A stretch of 64,000 nt of DNA from Gp6-AA40 sp032156805 (GTDB lineage: Bacteria; Acidobacteriota; Vicinamibacteria; Vicinamibacterales; UBA2999), in contig JALDXQ010000006.1 in the NCBI GenBank assembly GCA_032156805.1, positions 19,347 to 83,346 of the forward strand, read 5' to 3'. Under the pieces are notes generated by a model. That model had not been told where the DNA came from, did no database searches, and worked only from the letters and a program-made list of their open reading frames with translations. The position numbers and the translations under genes were made by a program. The first letter of the stretch is position 1. Each line of letters starts with the position of its first letter. Shown here in pieces: positions 34,801 to 42,242 of this stretch.

Positions 34801-34884
34801 CTACACGCGCTCACACAACACGACGAAGCCAATCATGGCGAGGAACGTCATCAGAGCCAGTACCACCATTCCAATCGTGATCAT
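34801..34884 (-). CDS. Putative 27-residue membrane microprotein at the head of the kdp operon
   Basis: An ATG at 34884 opens a 27-codon frame for a single hydrophobic helix, starting MITIGMVVLALMTF and ending FVVLCERV, with a short charged Cys-Glu-Arg tail. A good purine-rich site (GCAGGGGACGGA) precedes the ATG. It ends 31 bases before kdpF, in the same direction, and would be the first cistron of the operon. The predicted orientation (hydrophobic helix, charged C-terminus) is like KdpF, but the sequence does not match KdpF. I do not recognise it as a named family. It could be an extra pump subunit or a regulator; it might also be an untranslated leader. Confidence 0.55.
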   Translation of the reverse strand: MITIGMVVLALMTFLAMIGFVVLCERV

Positions 34885-34938
34885 TCCGTCCCCTGCGTGA
34901 TGGCGAACCCGATGCCATCGGTCTCATCATGCGCGCGC

Positions 34939-34972
34939 CTTCCCTAAGAAAGGCATCAAGACTTCATTAAGA
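34939..34972. promoter_or_regulatory. Three 11-bp direct repeats, candidate KdpE binding sites
   Basis: On the plus strand CTTCCCTAAGA (34939-34949), AGGCATCAAGA (34951-34961) and CTTCATTAAGA (34962-34972) are spaced 12 and 11 bases apart, sharing a TAAGA or TCAAGA end. OmpR-family regulators bind tandem repeats with about 11-bp spacing. The site lies between the divergent kdp operon and the KdpD N-terminal gene, 55 bases or more upstream of the first kdp-side ATG. Confidence 0.5.
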
Positions 34973-34995
34973 ATTGATAAAGGCGCTGATAGCAT
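34967..34995 (+). promoter_or_regulatory. Promoter of the KdpD N-terminal gene, probably leaderless
   Basis: A -35-like TTAAGA (34967-34972) and a -10 TAGCAT (34990-34995) are separated by 17 bases. Six bases after the -10 is GTG (35002). The -35 overlaps the third direct repeat, so the same regulator could act on both directions. Confidence 0.45.
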
Positions 34996-35001
34996 GTGGC
35001 T

Positions 35002-36147
35002 GTGATGCCGGAAAGGAGTCGGCCGACAGGCGAGCAACTGCTCGCGAAGATTCACGCCGAAACCAAGCCGCGCCTCCGCATCTACATCGGGGCGGCTCCC
35101 GGCGTGGGCAAGACCTACTCGATGCTTCAGGATGCCCGTGCCTTCAAGCGCGAAGGCATCGATGTAGTGGTGGGCTTCGTCGAGACCTACAGCCGCCCTG
35201 ACACCGAAGCGCAGATCGGCGATCTCGAGGTGGTGCCTCGGCACCGGATCGAGTACCGCGGGGTGGTGCTCGAGGAAATGGATGTCGAGGCCATCCTGCG
35301 CCGCCGCCCCCAGCTCTGCATCGTCGACGAGCTCGCCCACACGAACGTGCCAGGCAGTCGGTACGAGAAGCGCTACCAGGACGTCCTCGATCTCCTCGAC
35401 GCCGGCATCAGCATTCTCACAGCCGTCAACATCCAGCACCTCGAGACGCTCAACGATGCCGTCGGGCGCGTCACAGGTGTTCGCGTGCGGGAGACAGTTC
35501 CGGACACCTTTCTCGATCGCGCCGACGAGGTGGTGAACGTCGACGTCACGGCTCAGGAACTGCGCAGCCGACTGCGCCAGGGAAAGGTGTACAAGCCCGA
35601 AAAGATCGAGCAGGCGCTCAACAACTTCTTCAACGAAACGAACCTCTCGACGCTGCGTGAACTGGCGCTGCGCGCCGTCGCGGACGAGGTCGGCGACAAG
35701 GCCGCTTCATCTCGCCAGCGCGAAGGCTTGGAGCCGGCGCTGATCCCCGAGCGTGTGATGGTGTGCATGAGCTCGAGCGCAGATGCCACGCGGGTGATTC
35801 GCATCGGATCGCGCATTGCCGGCCGGCTGGGAGCGCGATGGTACGCCGTCTACGTCGAAACCCCTCGCGAGGCGCCGGGCCGGATCACTGCCGCCGATCG
35901 CGACGCACTGCAACGGAGCATCTCTCTGGCCGAAACACTCGGAGCCACCGTCGTTCGCGTGAAAGCCGATCGGGCGGCTGATGGACTGATTGCCTTCGCC
36001 AAGCGTGAAGGGATCACGCACGTGGTCTTCGGTCAGACGGCCCGCTCCCGATGGGAAATTCTCTGGAAGGGTTCGACGCTCAATCGCTTCCTCGAGGAGG
36101 TCCGCGATGCAACCGTCCAGGTGGTCCCGCTCGGCGAACCTTCGTGA
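35002..36147 (+). CDS. kdpD: KdpD N-terminal half (KdpD ATPase-like domain plus Usp domain), stand-alone
   Basis: From GTG 35002 the protein has 381 residues (GTG 34996 and ATG 35005 are alternatives). It has the KdpD domain (about 24-230) with Walker A GAAPGVGKT (30-38), Walker B-like CIVDELAHTN, and conserved VNIQHLETLND and RETVPDTFLDRADEV. A Usp domain follows (about 250-381). It stops where canonical KdpD enters its membrane region; the membrane and kinase parts are in the gene at 27887-29398. Ser257-Ser-Ser259, twenty residues, then WYAVY resembles the SxS-X20-FTAxY pattern linked to c-di-AMP binding in staphylococcal KdpD. It diverges from the kdp operon and presumably informs the kinase about ATP, K+ or c-di-AMP (inference). 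Confidence 0.9.
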   Translation: MMPERSRPTGEQLLAKIHAETKPRLRIYIGAAPGVGKTYSMLQDARAFKREGIDVVVGFVETYSRPDTEAQIGDLEVVPRHRIEYRGVVLEEMDVEAILRRRPQLCIVDELAHTNVPGSRYEKRYQDVLDLLDAGISILTAVNIQHLETLNDAVGRVTGVRVRETVPDTFLDRADEVVNVDVTAQELRSRLRQGKVYKPEKIEQALNNFFNETNLSTLRELALRAVADEVGDKAASSRQREGLEPALIPERVMVCMSSSADATRVIRIGSRIAGRLGARWYAVYVETPREAPGRITAADRDALQRSISLAETLGATVVRVKADRAADGLIAFAKREGITHVVFGQTARSRWEILWKGSTLNRFLEEVRDATVQVVPLGEPS

Positions 36148-36382
36148 GGCTGAGTTTTATAGGCAGACACCATTGCCGGTGACCGAGAACTATTCACACG
36201 GCGATCAACTGAGTCGCCATCGCTTCCTCAGGTAAATCCAGTAGGAGCCCATCGGTCTAACAGTTGCACTACGGTCCAGCACTCCCTTTCTTTCTTTAGT
36301 TGTTTCTTGACTAGCCAGCGGTGTCCTTCGCACGCGCTCCGCCGGAGGTGTGTACGGGACACGCTCGGTGGGGGGGACCACG

Positions 36383-38050
36383 ATGTCCAATCAACAAAGC
36401 CACACGCCTTCGAAAGTGACCCGACGCGGATTTATCGGCGGCATCGGTGCAGGCGCGGCAGGTGCCGCGGGGGCGATGGCCACGCCGGCGAACCTGCTCG
36501 CTCAGGCACCGGCCACCACTGCAACGCGCTCCGATCGGTTCAGTAAGCTTTTCCCCACGTTGCCGTCATTCGCGGAACCCACCGTGCGCGTCCAGGGTGC
36601 GCTGCGCGAGATGGGAGCTAAAGGAGGACTGCTCGACGCCAAAGACCCGCTGGAAGTGGGACCGGTCCGGCTCATCACGGAGCCTACGCTCAGCCCCAAC
36701 AATCGCGACAACTCGGCGATGACAGCTGGCGTGACCTTCTTCGGCCAATTCCTCGATCACGACATGACGTTCGACACCACGTCGCGGCTGGGGATTCCGG
36801 CACGCCCCGAACGCTCGCCGAATGCGAGGACACCGCATCTCGATCTCGACTCCGTGTACGGCCGCGGTCCGACCGCCGACACGCAGCTCTACGACCCTGC
36901 TGATCGCGTGAAGTTCAAGGTCGAGAGTGGCGGGCAGTTCGAGGATCTGCCTCGTTCGAGGGACGGAGGGGCCGTCATCCCCGACCCGCGTAACGACGAG
37001 CACATCATCATCGCCGGATTGCAGGTCGCGTTCCTGAAGTTCCACAACAACGTGGTCGACATGCTGCGCGCAGAGGGCACGGTGCCGCGAACCACACTGC
37101 AACTCGACGAGGAGGACGCAGGTGAAGAGGATGCCGCGGCCCTGGCCGGGGCCGACTCTTTCGCCGACGTCCAGGAGACGACGCAACTGCGCAACGTGTT
37201 TGCCGAGGCGCGCCGGCTGGTCACCTGGCATTATCAGTGGATGATCGTCCATGAATTTCTGCCGACGATCGTGGGGTCGTCGCTGGTGAACGACATCCTG
37301 TCGAGAGGCCGGCGCTTCTACCGGCCACGATCCGGCGAGCAGAGCATTCCCGTCGAGTTCCAGGGGGCGGCCTATCGATTTGGACACAGCCTCGTGCGTC
37401 CCTCGTATCGTGCGAATCTTGCGGGCGACCGCGGACAGCCGTTCTTCGCGTTCATCTTCGATCCCGCGGGTCAGGGCCAGGACGACCCGGTCGACCTCCG
37501 CGGCGGCGCCCGCGCCGCAAGACGGTTCGTCGGGTGGCAGACCTTCTTCGATTTCGGCGGCACGCAGACGACCCACGTGCGCCCGAACAAGACCGTCGAC
37601 ACGAAGATCTCGACGCCACTCTTCAACCTGCCACTCGGCGCGATCGCGAGCGGGGATCCGCCAACGTCACTGGCGCAGCGCAACCTGCTCCGCCAGCTCA
37701 CGTGGTCGCTGCCTTCCGGTCAGTCGATCGCACGAGCGATGGGGATCAAGCCGCTCTCGACAGGCGACTTGCGGGAGCTGACGACGTTTGGTGTGGGCTT
37801 CGAGCGCAGCACACCGCTCTGGTACTACATCCTGAAGGAGGCCGAACTCGCTGGCGGTGCGCGCCTCGCCGGCGTCGGAGCACGCATCGTCGCGGAAGTG
37901 TTCCTCGGGCTGCTCACCATGGATCGAAACTCGTACCTTGCGCAGAACCCGCGGTGGCGACCCACGTTGCCAAGCGGCACGCGAGGCACGTTCAGGATCG
38001 TTGATTTCCTGAAGTTTGCGGGAGTGGATCCGGCGACTCGAGGCCAGTAG
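36383..38050 (+). CDS. Tat-exported animal-type heme peroxidase
   Basis: The ATG at 36383 follows a GGGGGGA site and gives 555 residues. A twin-arginine signal is present (TRRGFIGGIGAGAAGAAG, cleavage near LLAQA). The catalytic domain has the distal motif GQFLDHDMTF (Gln122, Asp125, His126), a helix with EARRLVTWHYQWMIVHEFLP carrying the expected Glu/Arg environment, and the proximal histidine at about 335 in YRFGHSLVRPSY. These identify the peroxidase-cyclooxygenase superfamily, which oxidises halides or organic substrates with peroxide. Tat export means heme is inserted before transport or the protein folds in the cytoplasm. The 235 bases upstream hold no gene. A strong hairpin follows the stop. 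Confidence 0.88.
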   Translation: MSNQQSHTPSKVTRRGFIGGIGAGAAGAAGAMATPANLLAQAPATTATRSDRFSKLFPTLPSFAEPTVRVQGALREMGAKGGLLDAKDPLEVGPVRLITEPTLSPNNRDNSAMTAGVTFFGQFLDHDMTFDTTSRLGIPARPERSPNARTPHLDLDSVYGRGPTADTQLYDPADRVKFKVESGGQFEDLPRSRDGGAVIPDPRNDEHIIIAGLQVAFLKFHNNVVDMLRAEGTVPRTTLQLDEEDAGEEDAAALAGADSFADVQETTQLRNVFAEARRLVTWHYQWMIVHEFLPTIVGSSLVNDILSRGRRFYRPRSGEQSIPVEFQGAAYRFGHSLVRPSYRANLAGDRGQPFFAFIFDPAGQGQDDPVDLRGGARAARRFVGWQTFFDFGGTQTTHVRPNKTVDTKISTPLFNLPLGAIASGDPPTSLAQRNLLRQLTWSLPSGQSIARAMGIKPLSTGDLRELTTFGVGFERSTPLWYYILKEAELAGGARLAGVGARIVAEVFLGLLTMDRNSYLAQNPRWRPTLPSGTRGTFRIVDFLKFAGVDPATRGQ

Positions 38051-38062
38051 AAGTGAGAGGGC

Positions 38063-38090
38063 GGGCGGGTCTTGTTACCGAGACCCGCCC
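38063..38090. terminator. Bidirectional hairpin terminator between convergent genes
   Basis: GGGCGGGTCT (38063-38072) and AGACCCGCCC (38081-38090) form a perfect ten-pair stem with an eight-base loop, centred in the 62-bp gap between the peroxidase and the convergent sugar dehydrogenase. It lacks a T-run. Confidence 0.6.
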
Positions 38091-38112
38091 CCCCCAGGTA
38101 CGTTCGCTACGC

Positions 38113-39279
38113 TCATTCCGTTGAACGCGACACCGGCTCGACGCGAAGAATCGGCGTCGGCTTGCCGTCGCGATCGTCGGTCACAATGTAGATGTGACCA
38201 TCTGGTCCCTGACGAATATCACGGACGCGCCCGCGCTGCTGCACGAGCGTCTCTTCGTTGATCACCCGCTGCCCGTCCAGCGTCAGCCGTGACAGCTGCT
38301 GGCCGGCCATACCGCCGATGAAGAGATTGCCACGCCACTGCGGGAACTTATCACCCGTGTAGATCATCAGACCCGAGATGCCGATCGACGGCACCCACAT
38401 GCGGACCGGCTGCTCCATTCCCTCGCGGTGTGTGCCGCTGTGGATGGCGAGGCCAGTCCGGTAGTTCACGCCGTAGCCGATCACTGGCCAGCCGTAGTTT
38501 TTTCCTGGCTGAATGAGATTCAGCTCATCGCCTCCCTGCGGACCGTGCTCGTTGGCCCACAGGTCGCCGGTTTCCGGGTGAATGGCGAGTCCCTGCACGT
38601 TGCGATGACCGTAGCTCCAGATCTCCGGCTTCGCTCCCGCGCGCTTGACGAACGGATTGTCGGTCGGCACGCGGCCGTCGTCATGCAGACGAACGATCTT
38701 CCCGTGGTGGTTGGTGAGGTCCTGCGCCGGATGCGCTTCGAGGTTCCCCTCGGGTGGAACCTGGCGGTCACCGAGTGACAGGAAGAGATAGCCGTTCTTA
38801 TCGAACGCGATCTTCCCGCTGTAGTGCCCGCGGCCCTTCGAGACCGCGTCGAAGATCTCCTTCACGTCCGTCAGTCGATCGTTCTCAAACCGGGCACGGA
38901 CAAGCGCCGTCCGCGAGTCCTCCTCCGTGGCACCCGGCTTCGAGTAGCTGATGTAGAGCAACCGGTTCGAGGCGAAGTTGGGATGCGGCATCACCTCCAG
39001 GAGTCCACCCTGGCCGGAGTGAAACACCTTCGGGATGCCCTCGACTGGTTGAGGCAACAGCTTCCCCTGGCGGAGGATCCGCAGCCGTCCTGGTCGTTCC
39101 GTGATCAACGCGTCGCCGCCGGGAAGGAAGGCGATCGCCCAGGGCTGTACGAGTCCGTCAACCACGGTCACGACGCGATAATCATGGAGGGCAGACCTCG
39201 AGCTCGTCTGGCCGGATACCACGACCGACACCAGCGTGGCGATCCCAAGAGCCGCGATGCTTACGTGCATTCGTCGCAT
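38113..39279 (-). CDS. Exported PQQ-dependent sugar (aldose) dehydrogenase
   Basis: This 388-residue protein has a signal peptide (to about VVSGQ). Six-bladed propeller features of soluble glucose/aldose dehydrogenases are clear: LVQPWAIAFLPGGDALITERPGRLR, SGQGGLLEVMPHP, the GHYSGKIAFDKNGYLFLSLGDR segment, HHGKIVRLHDDG, SYGHRNVQGLAIHP, NEHGPQGGDELNLIQPGKNYGWP and IRQGPDGHIYIVTDD. These enzymes oxidise sugars in the periplasm with PQQ. A close paralogue is encoded at 53517-54776. No pqq biosynthesis genes are in the window. The adjacent upstream gene on the same strand encodes a PQQ-like propeller. Confidence 0.9.
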   Translation of the reverse strand: MRRMHVSIAALGIATLVSVVVSGQTSSRSALHDYRVVTVVDGLVQPWAIAFLPGGDALITERPGRLRILRQGKLLPQPVEGIPKVFHSGQGGLLEVMPHPNFASNRLLYISYSKPGATEEDSRTALVRARFENDRLTDVKEIFDAVSKGRGHYSGKIAFDKNGYLFLSLGDRQVPPEGNLEAHPAQDLTNHHGKIVRLHDDGRVPTDNPFVKRAGAKPEIWSYGHRNVQGLAIHPETGDLWANEHGPQGGDELNLIQPGKNYGWPVIGYGVNYRTGLAIHSGTHREGMEQPVRMWVPSIGISGLMIYTGDKFPQWRGNLFIGGMAGQQLSRLTLDGQRVINEETLVQQRGRVRDIRQGPDGHIYIVTDDRDGKPTPILRVEPVSRSTE

Positions 39280-39338
39280 TTTTCTCTCTCCTCAGCAACA
39301 CATCCTAACATCGGGGGTCCGGCGCTGGAACCGCGATG

Positions 39339-40664
39339 TTACTGTCGCCGCGTCAATCGATAGAGCTTCGAGGCCGTCCGGACGAACACGCTTCCTCGAG
39401 CAATGGCCGGAGTGGCCAGCGTCATCTCGTTCAGCGAATTCTTCCCCACGACCTTGAATTCGGGACCGGACTGGATGACGTAAGTGTCCCCTTCCTCGCT
39501 CATCGCGAAGATCTTGCCATTGTAGGCCCAGGGCGACGAGGTGAAACCACTTGCCTCGCTCGTGATCCGCTGACGCCCGTAGATTTCCCTCCCCGTGCGG
39601 GCGTCGTGGCTCGTGAAGAAGCCGCGGTCGAAGAGCGTGTAGTAGGTCTCGCCGAAGACGATGGGCGTCGGGTTGTAGGGTGCAGCCGTGGGCGCCGACC
39701 AGACGATGTGGGCATTGCTCGTTTCGCCCGGCGCGAGCGAGATGTCGCCGGATGCACCAGGACGAATCGCATAGGCCGGACGCAGCGGGTCGGCAATGTA
39801 CCCCGAACTGATATACAGCAACCCGAAACGCTCGAACGGTGTGGGAATGGAGATCGTCGACATTCCCGACAGCTCCCAGAGCAGCTTTCCTGAGAGATCG
39901 TAAGACCGAACCTTGTCAGAGCCGGACGTCACGATCTCGGTGCGCAGCTCGTTCTGCCAGACGAACGGCGTGGACCAGTTGGTTCCCTCCTTGCGCTCCA
40001 CTCGCCAGATCTCCGCGCCGGTCCGCGCATCGTAAGCGGCAAGAAACGACTGCTCATCGTTGTCGTTCACGACGAACACGCGCCCCTGGTGAAGTGCCGG
40101 CGACGAGGCCGAGCCCCAGTTGTTACGCGTCTTGAATGGGCCGATCGGTTTCGACCAGAGGGTCTTGCCATTCAGATCGAGCGCGAACAGACCGAGGTTG
40201 CTGAAGTACACGTAGACGCGCTCGCCATCGGTCACCGGTGTTTCCGAGGCATAGCTGTTCTTGAGGTGCTTGGCCTTGGCCGGCGGCGTGCTGCCGACCT
40301 CTTGCGACCATCGCACCTTCCCGGTGTTGTAGTCGATGTCGTAGACCATCCATCGATGCGGCGCCGTCGAAGCCGGCCAGTCGCCGAGATAGAACCCTGG
40401 CTTCGGAGCCTCCTGCTGACCGCTGTTGACGACCGTCGTGACCAGCACGTGGTCGCCCCAGACGACGGGCGAACTCCAGCCGAGGCCCGGGATGTCCGCA
40501 ACCCACGCCACGTTCTCCGTCGTGCTCCAGGAATCGGGAAGATCGGGATGATCGACACCAACACCCGCCATCGTGCCGCGGAACTGCGGCCAGTGCTGCG
40601 CGCCCAGCGTCACCGACGCAGCGCTGATGACGAACAAGGTGAACGCGGTGAGGGTTCGTTTCAT
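39339..40664 (-). CDS. Exported PQQ-like beta-propeller protein (BamB-like)
   Basis: This 441-residue protein has a signal peptide (to LGAQ) and repeated PQQ-type blades such as VYDIDYNTGKVRWSQEVG, LFALDLNGKTLWSKPIG, LAAYDARTGAEIWRVER and SYDLSGKLLWELSG. The start WPQFRGTMAGVG (the QFRG motif) is typical of a large planctomycete/acidobacterial group of secreted PQQ-like propellers, often annotated as BamB-like, but no catalytic dehydrogenase residues can be assigned. It ends 59 bases before the sugar dehydrogenase start and may be co-transcribed with it. It diverges from the ACT-domain gene. Confidence 0.82.
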   Translation of the reverse strand: MKRTLTAFTLFVISAASVTLGAQHWPQFRGTMAGVGVDHPDLPDSWSTTENVAWVADIPGLGWSSPVVWGDHVLVTTVVNSGQQEAPKPGFYLGDWPASTAPHRWMVYDIDYNTGKVRWSQEVGSTPPAKAKHLKNSYASETPVTDGERVYVYFSNLGLFALDLNGKTLWSKPIGPFKTRNNWGSASSPALHQGRVFVVNDNDEQSFLAAYDARTGAEIWRVERKEGTNWSTPFVWQNELRTEIVTSGSDKVRSYDLSGKLLWELSGMSTISIPTPFERFGLLYISSGYIADPLRPAYAIRPGASGDISLAPGETSNAHIVWSAPTAAPYNPTPIVFGETYYTLFDRGFFTSHDARTGREIYGRQRITSEASGFTSSPWAYNGKIFAMSEEGDTYVIQSGPEFKVVGKNSLNEMTLATPAIARGSVFVRTASKLYRLTRRQ

Positions 40665-40760
40665 GCCCTAACACTCTACGAATGCGCGCGGCGAAAGCCA
40701 AGCGTGAAACTGAAGCATGCATTGCCTTGATGAGCGTCCGACCGGCAGCGGCGGCTGGTA

Positions 40761-40766
40761 TAACAT
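40761..40766 (+). promoter_or_regulatory. -10 hexamer for a leaderless transcript
   Basis: TAACAT fits TANNNT and ends six bases before the GTG start at 40773; an overlapping TATAAC is two bases further up. No Shine-Dalgarno is present. Confidence 0.45.
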
Positions 40767-40772
40767 CTCGCC

Positions 40773-41294
40773 GTGCGCACGTCCCTGGTTCTCACCGTCA
40801 TCGGCACCGATCGACCGGGAATCGTCGAGCAGATTTCAGATCAGGTACTCGCTGCGGGCGCCAACTGGGAAGAGAGCCGCATGGCGCGGCTGGCGGGGAA
40901 GTTTACCGGTCTCCTGCGCGTCAGCGTTGACACGGCACGGGCCGAACACCTCGCTGATCTCCTGCGCACGCTCGGGGACCTCACGGTGGTCGTCGAGCGC
41001 AGCCCCGAAGTCGACGTCAGCCGTCTCCGCTCGCTCAGCCTCGAGCTCGTTGGCAACGATCGCCCGGGTATCGTGCGCGACATCTCACACGTGCTCGCGC
41101 GTCACGGCGCGAACATCGAGGAACTGGAGACCGAGGTCACCGGCGCGGCCATGTCGGGCGAACCGGTGTTCCGCGCGCGCGCACGAGTGCGATTGCCGGC
41201 GTCGGCCGATATCAATGCCATTCGCGACACGCTGGAAGCGATGGCCGATCACCTGATGGTCGATCTCGAGTTTGGCGAGGGCGAGGCACTCTGA
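40773..41294 (+). CDS. Double ACT-domain regulator (GcvR-like)
   Basis: This 173-residue protein consists of two ACT domains (about 4-80 and 88-170), each with the ligand-loop motif DRPGIV: LTVIGTDRPGIVEQISDQV and LELVGNDRPGIVRDISHVL. This arrangement matches GcvR, the glycine-binding partner that controls the glycine cleavage activator GcvA in enterobacteria, and related stand-alone ACT proteins. There is no DNA-binding domain, so it would act by protein contacts. No gcv genes are nearby, so the amino-acid ligand is uncertain. It starts at a GTG that follows directly on a -10-like element. Confidence 0.82.
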   Translation: MRTSLVLTVIGTDRPGIVEQISDQVLAAGANWEESRMARLAGKFTGLLRVSVDTARAEHLADLLRTLGDLTVVVERSPEVDVSRLRSLSLELVGNDRPGIVRDISHVLARHGANIEELETEVTGAAMSGEPVFRARARVRLPASADINAIRDTLEAMADHLMVDLEFGEGEAL

Positions 41295-41386
41295 CTGTAC
41301 GTAGTGTCCAACTTTAGCCGGACGCGACCACCTACCGCCTCGTGTGTTCCAACATCTTTCGGAGCGCGTTATATCAAGTGCAGAGG

Positions 41387-41411
41387 GCCACTCGACGCAC
41401 CGTCGGGTGGC
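41387..41411 (+). terminator. Hairpin downstream of the ACT-domain gene
   Basis: GCCACTCGACG (41387-41397), loop CAC, CGTCGGGTGGC (41401-41411) pair over 11 positions with one G-T wobble. Without a following T-tract its role as terminator is only plausible. Confidence 0.35.
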
Positions 41412-41434
41412 TGGGATATTCGCGCTTGAGCTGA

Positions 41435-41656
41435 CACGGGCGCGCCCGACCGCCCCTCAGTCGATTCCTTCGGCGTGCGCGCGACAAGAAGACTGAAACC
41501 AAACCCGGGAGCGTATTCGGCGGCCTGAGCGAACAGTGGCAGCGATGGACCGGGACCGATCAGGACAAGGCGCTGTACCTCTTCGCCGGGCCGACCAAAG
41601 TCAGCCTGAGCGAGATCGACGAGATCCTGCTGCGAGGCACAGGCGCCGCCGTCTGA
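41435..41656 (+). pseudogene. Start-less gene fragment of unknown family
   Basis: A frame open after a TGA at 41432 encodes a soluble-looking tail (FGGLSEQWQRWTGTDQDKAL, then YLFAGPTKVSLSEIDEILLR) with plausible amphipathic composition and a proper stop at 41656, but it has no ATG, GTG or TTG start and no ribosome site. It looks like the 3' end of a decayed gene. I do not recognise the family. Confidence 0.35.
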
Positions 41657-41702
41657 AGGGAGTTGGCTCGCGTGGGCGCCGCGTGAGAGGATTTCCGTCA
41701 CG

Positions 41703-42242
41703 ATGCCTCAAGGCGATGCCGTCCGGCCACGGCGGGGTCGTGTTCGTCGTCTGCCCGGGTCCGTCCGCTTCTACCTCGCCTTCGCGACGATCGTCATCGT
41801 GCTGGTGGCGTTCGAGGGCTTCCTGACGTCGCTGCCATTCGCCGATGCCATCCCGGACTTTGCCGATGACCTGCGGCAGCGTCAGCTCGATTCCTATTTC
41901 CAGATGATCGAGCTGCTGATCACCCTCACCACGCTGGCAATAGGTGGCATCACCGGCTACGTGATCAACCGCGACAACACCATGGGGCTCTCGCCTCTTC
42001 TCCTCCGTCGTGTTGTCGCGAGCTGGGCACTCTGCGCCGCGTCGCTGTATTTCGGCTACCTGGCGTACCAGCAGGCGGTGTGGATGTTGAACAATGGCTT
42101 CTTCAATCCAGCGAACCCGCGCATCTGGATTCCAACGCGGGCGCAGTTCTGGAGCTTCCTCGCCTCCGTCGTGGTGTTTGCCGACTTCGTCTACGCGAGT
42201 CTGCAGGTAACAGACGCACGTGCCGCAAGGAGGTCATCATGA
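41703..42242 (+). CDS. Four-helix membrane protein of unknown function
   Basis: This 179-residue protein has four predicted membrane helices (about 21-42, 67-89, 105-130 and 149-168) and a basic N-terminus. Between helices 1 and 2 is an acidic, Gln-rich segment (DFADDLRQRQLDSYFQ) and after helix 2 the segment GYVINRDNTMG. No family is recognised. A GAGAGGA site lies 11 bases upstream. Its stop overlaps the ATG of the next gene (ATGA), so the two products are made in step and may interact, one in the membrane and one exported. Confidence 0.65.
   Translation: MPQGDAVRPRRGRVRRLPGSVRFYLAFATIVIVLVAFEGFLTSLPFADAIPDFADDLRQRQLDSYFQMIELLITLTTLAIGGITGYVINRDNTMGLSPLLLRRVVASWALCAASLYFGYLAYQQAVWMLNNGFFNPANPRIWIPTRAQFWSFLASVVVFADFVYASLQVTDARAARRSS

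Larger units (their letters stand above)
41295..41702. other. Intergenic stretch with a hairpin and a probable gene remnant
   Basis: These 408 bases contain no intact gene. They hold an 11-bp stem hairpin (41387-41411) and a start-less open frame (41435-41656) annotated separately. The first 90 bases show nothing recognisable. Confidence 0.55.

Noticed and set aside
41295..41340. Possible insertion-sequence end (TGTCCAACTTT-like)
   Set aside because: No matching inverted end, transposase fragment or target duplication can be found in the gap.
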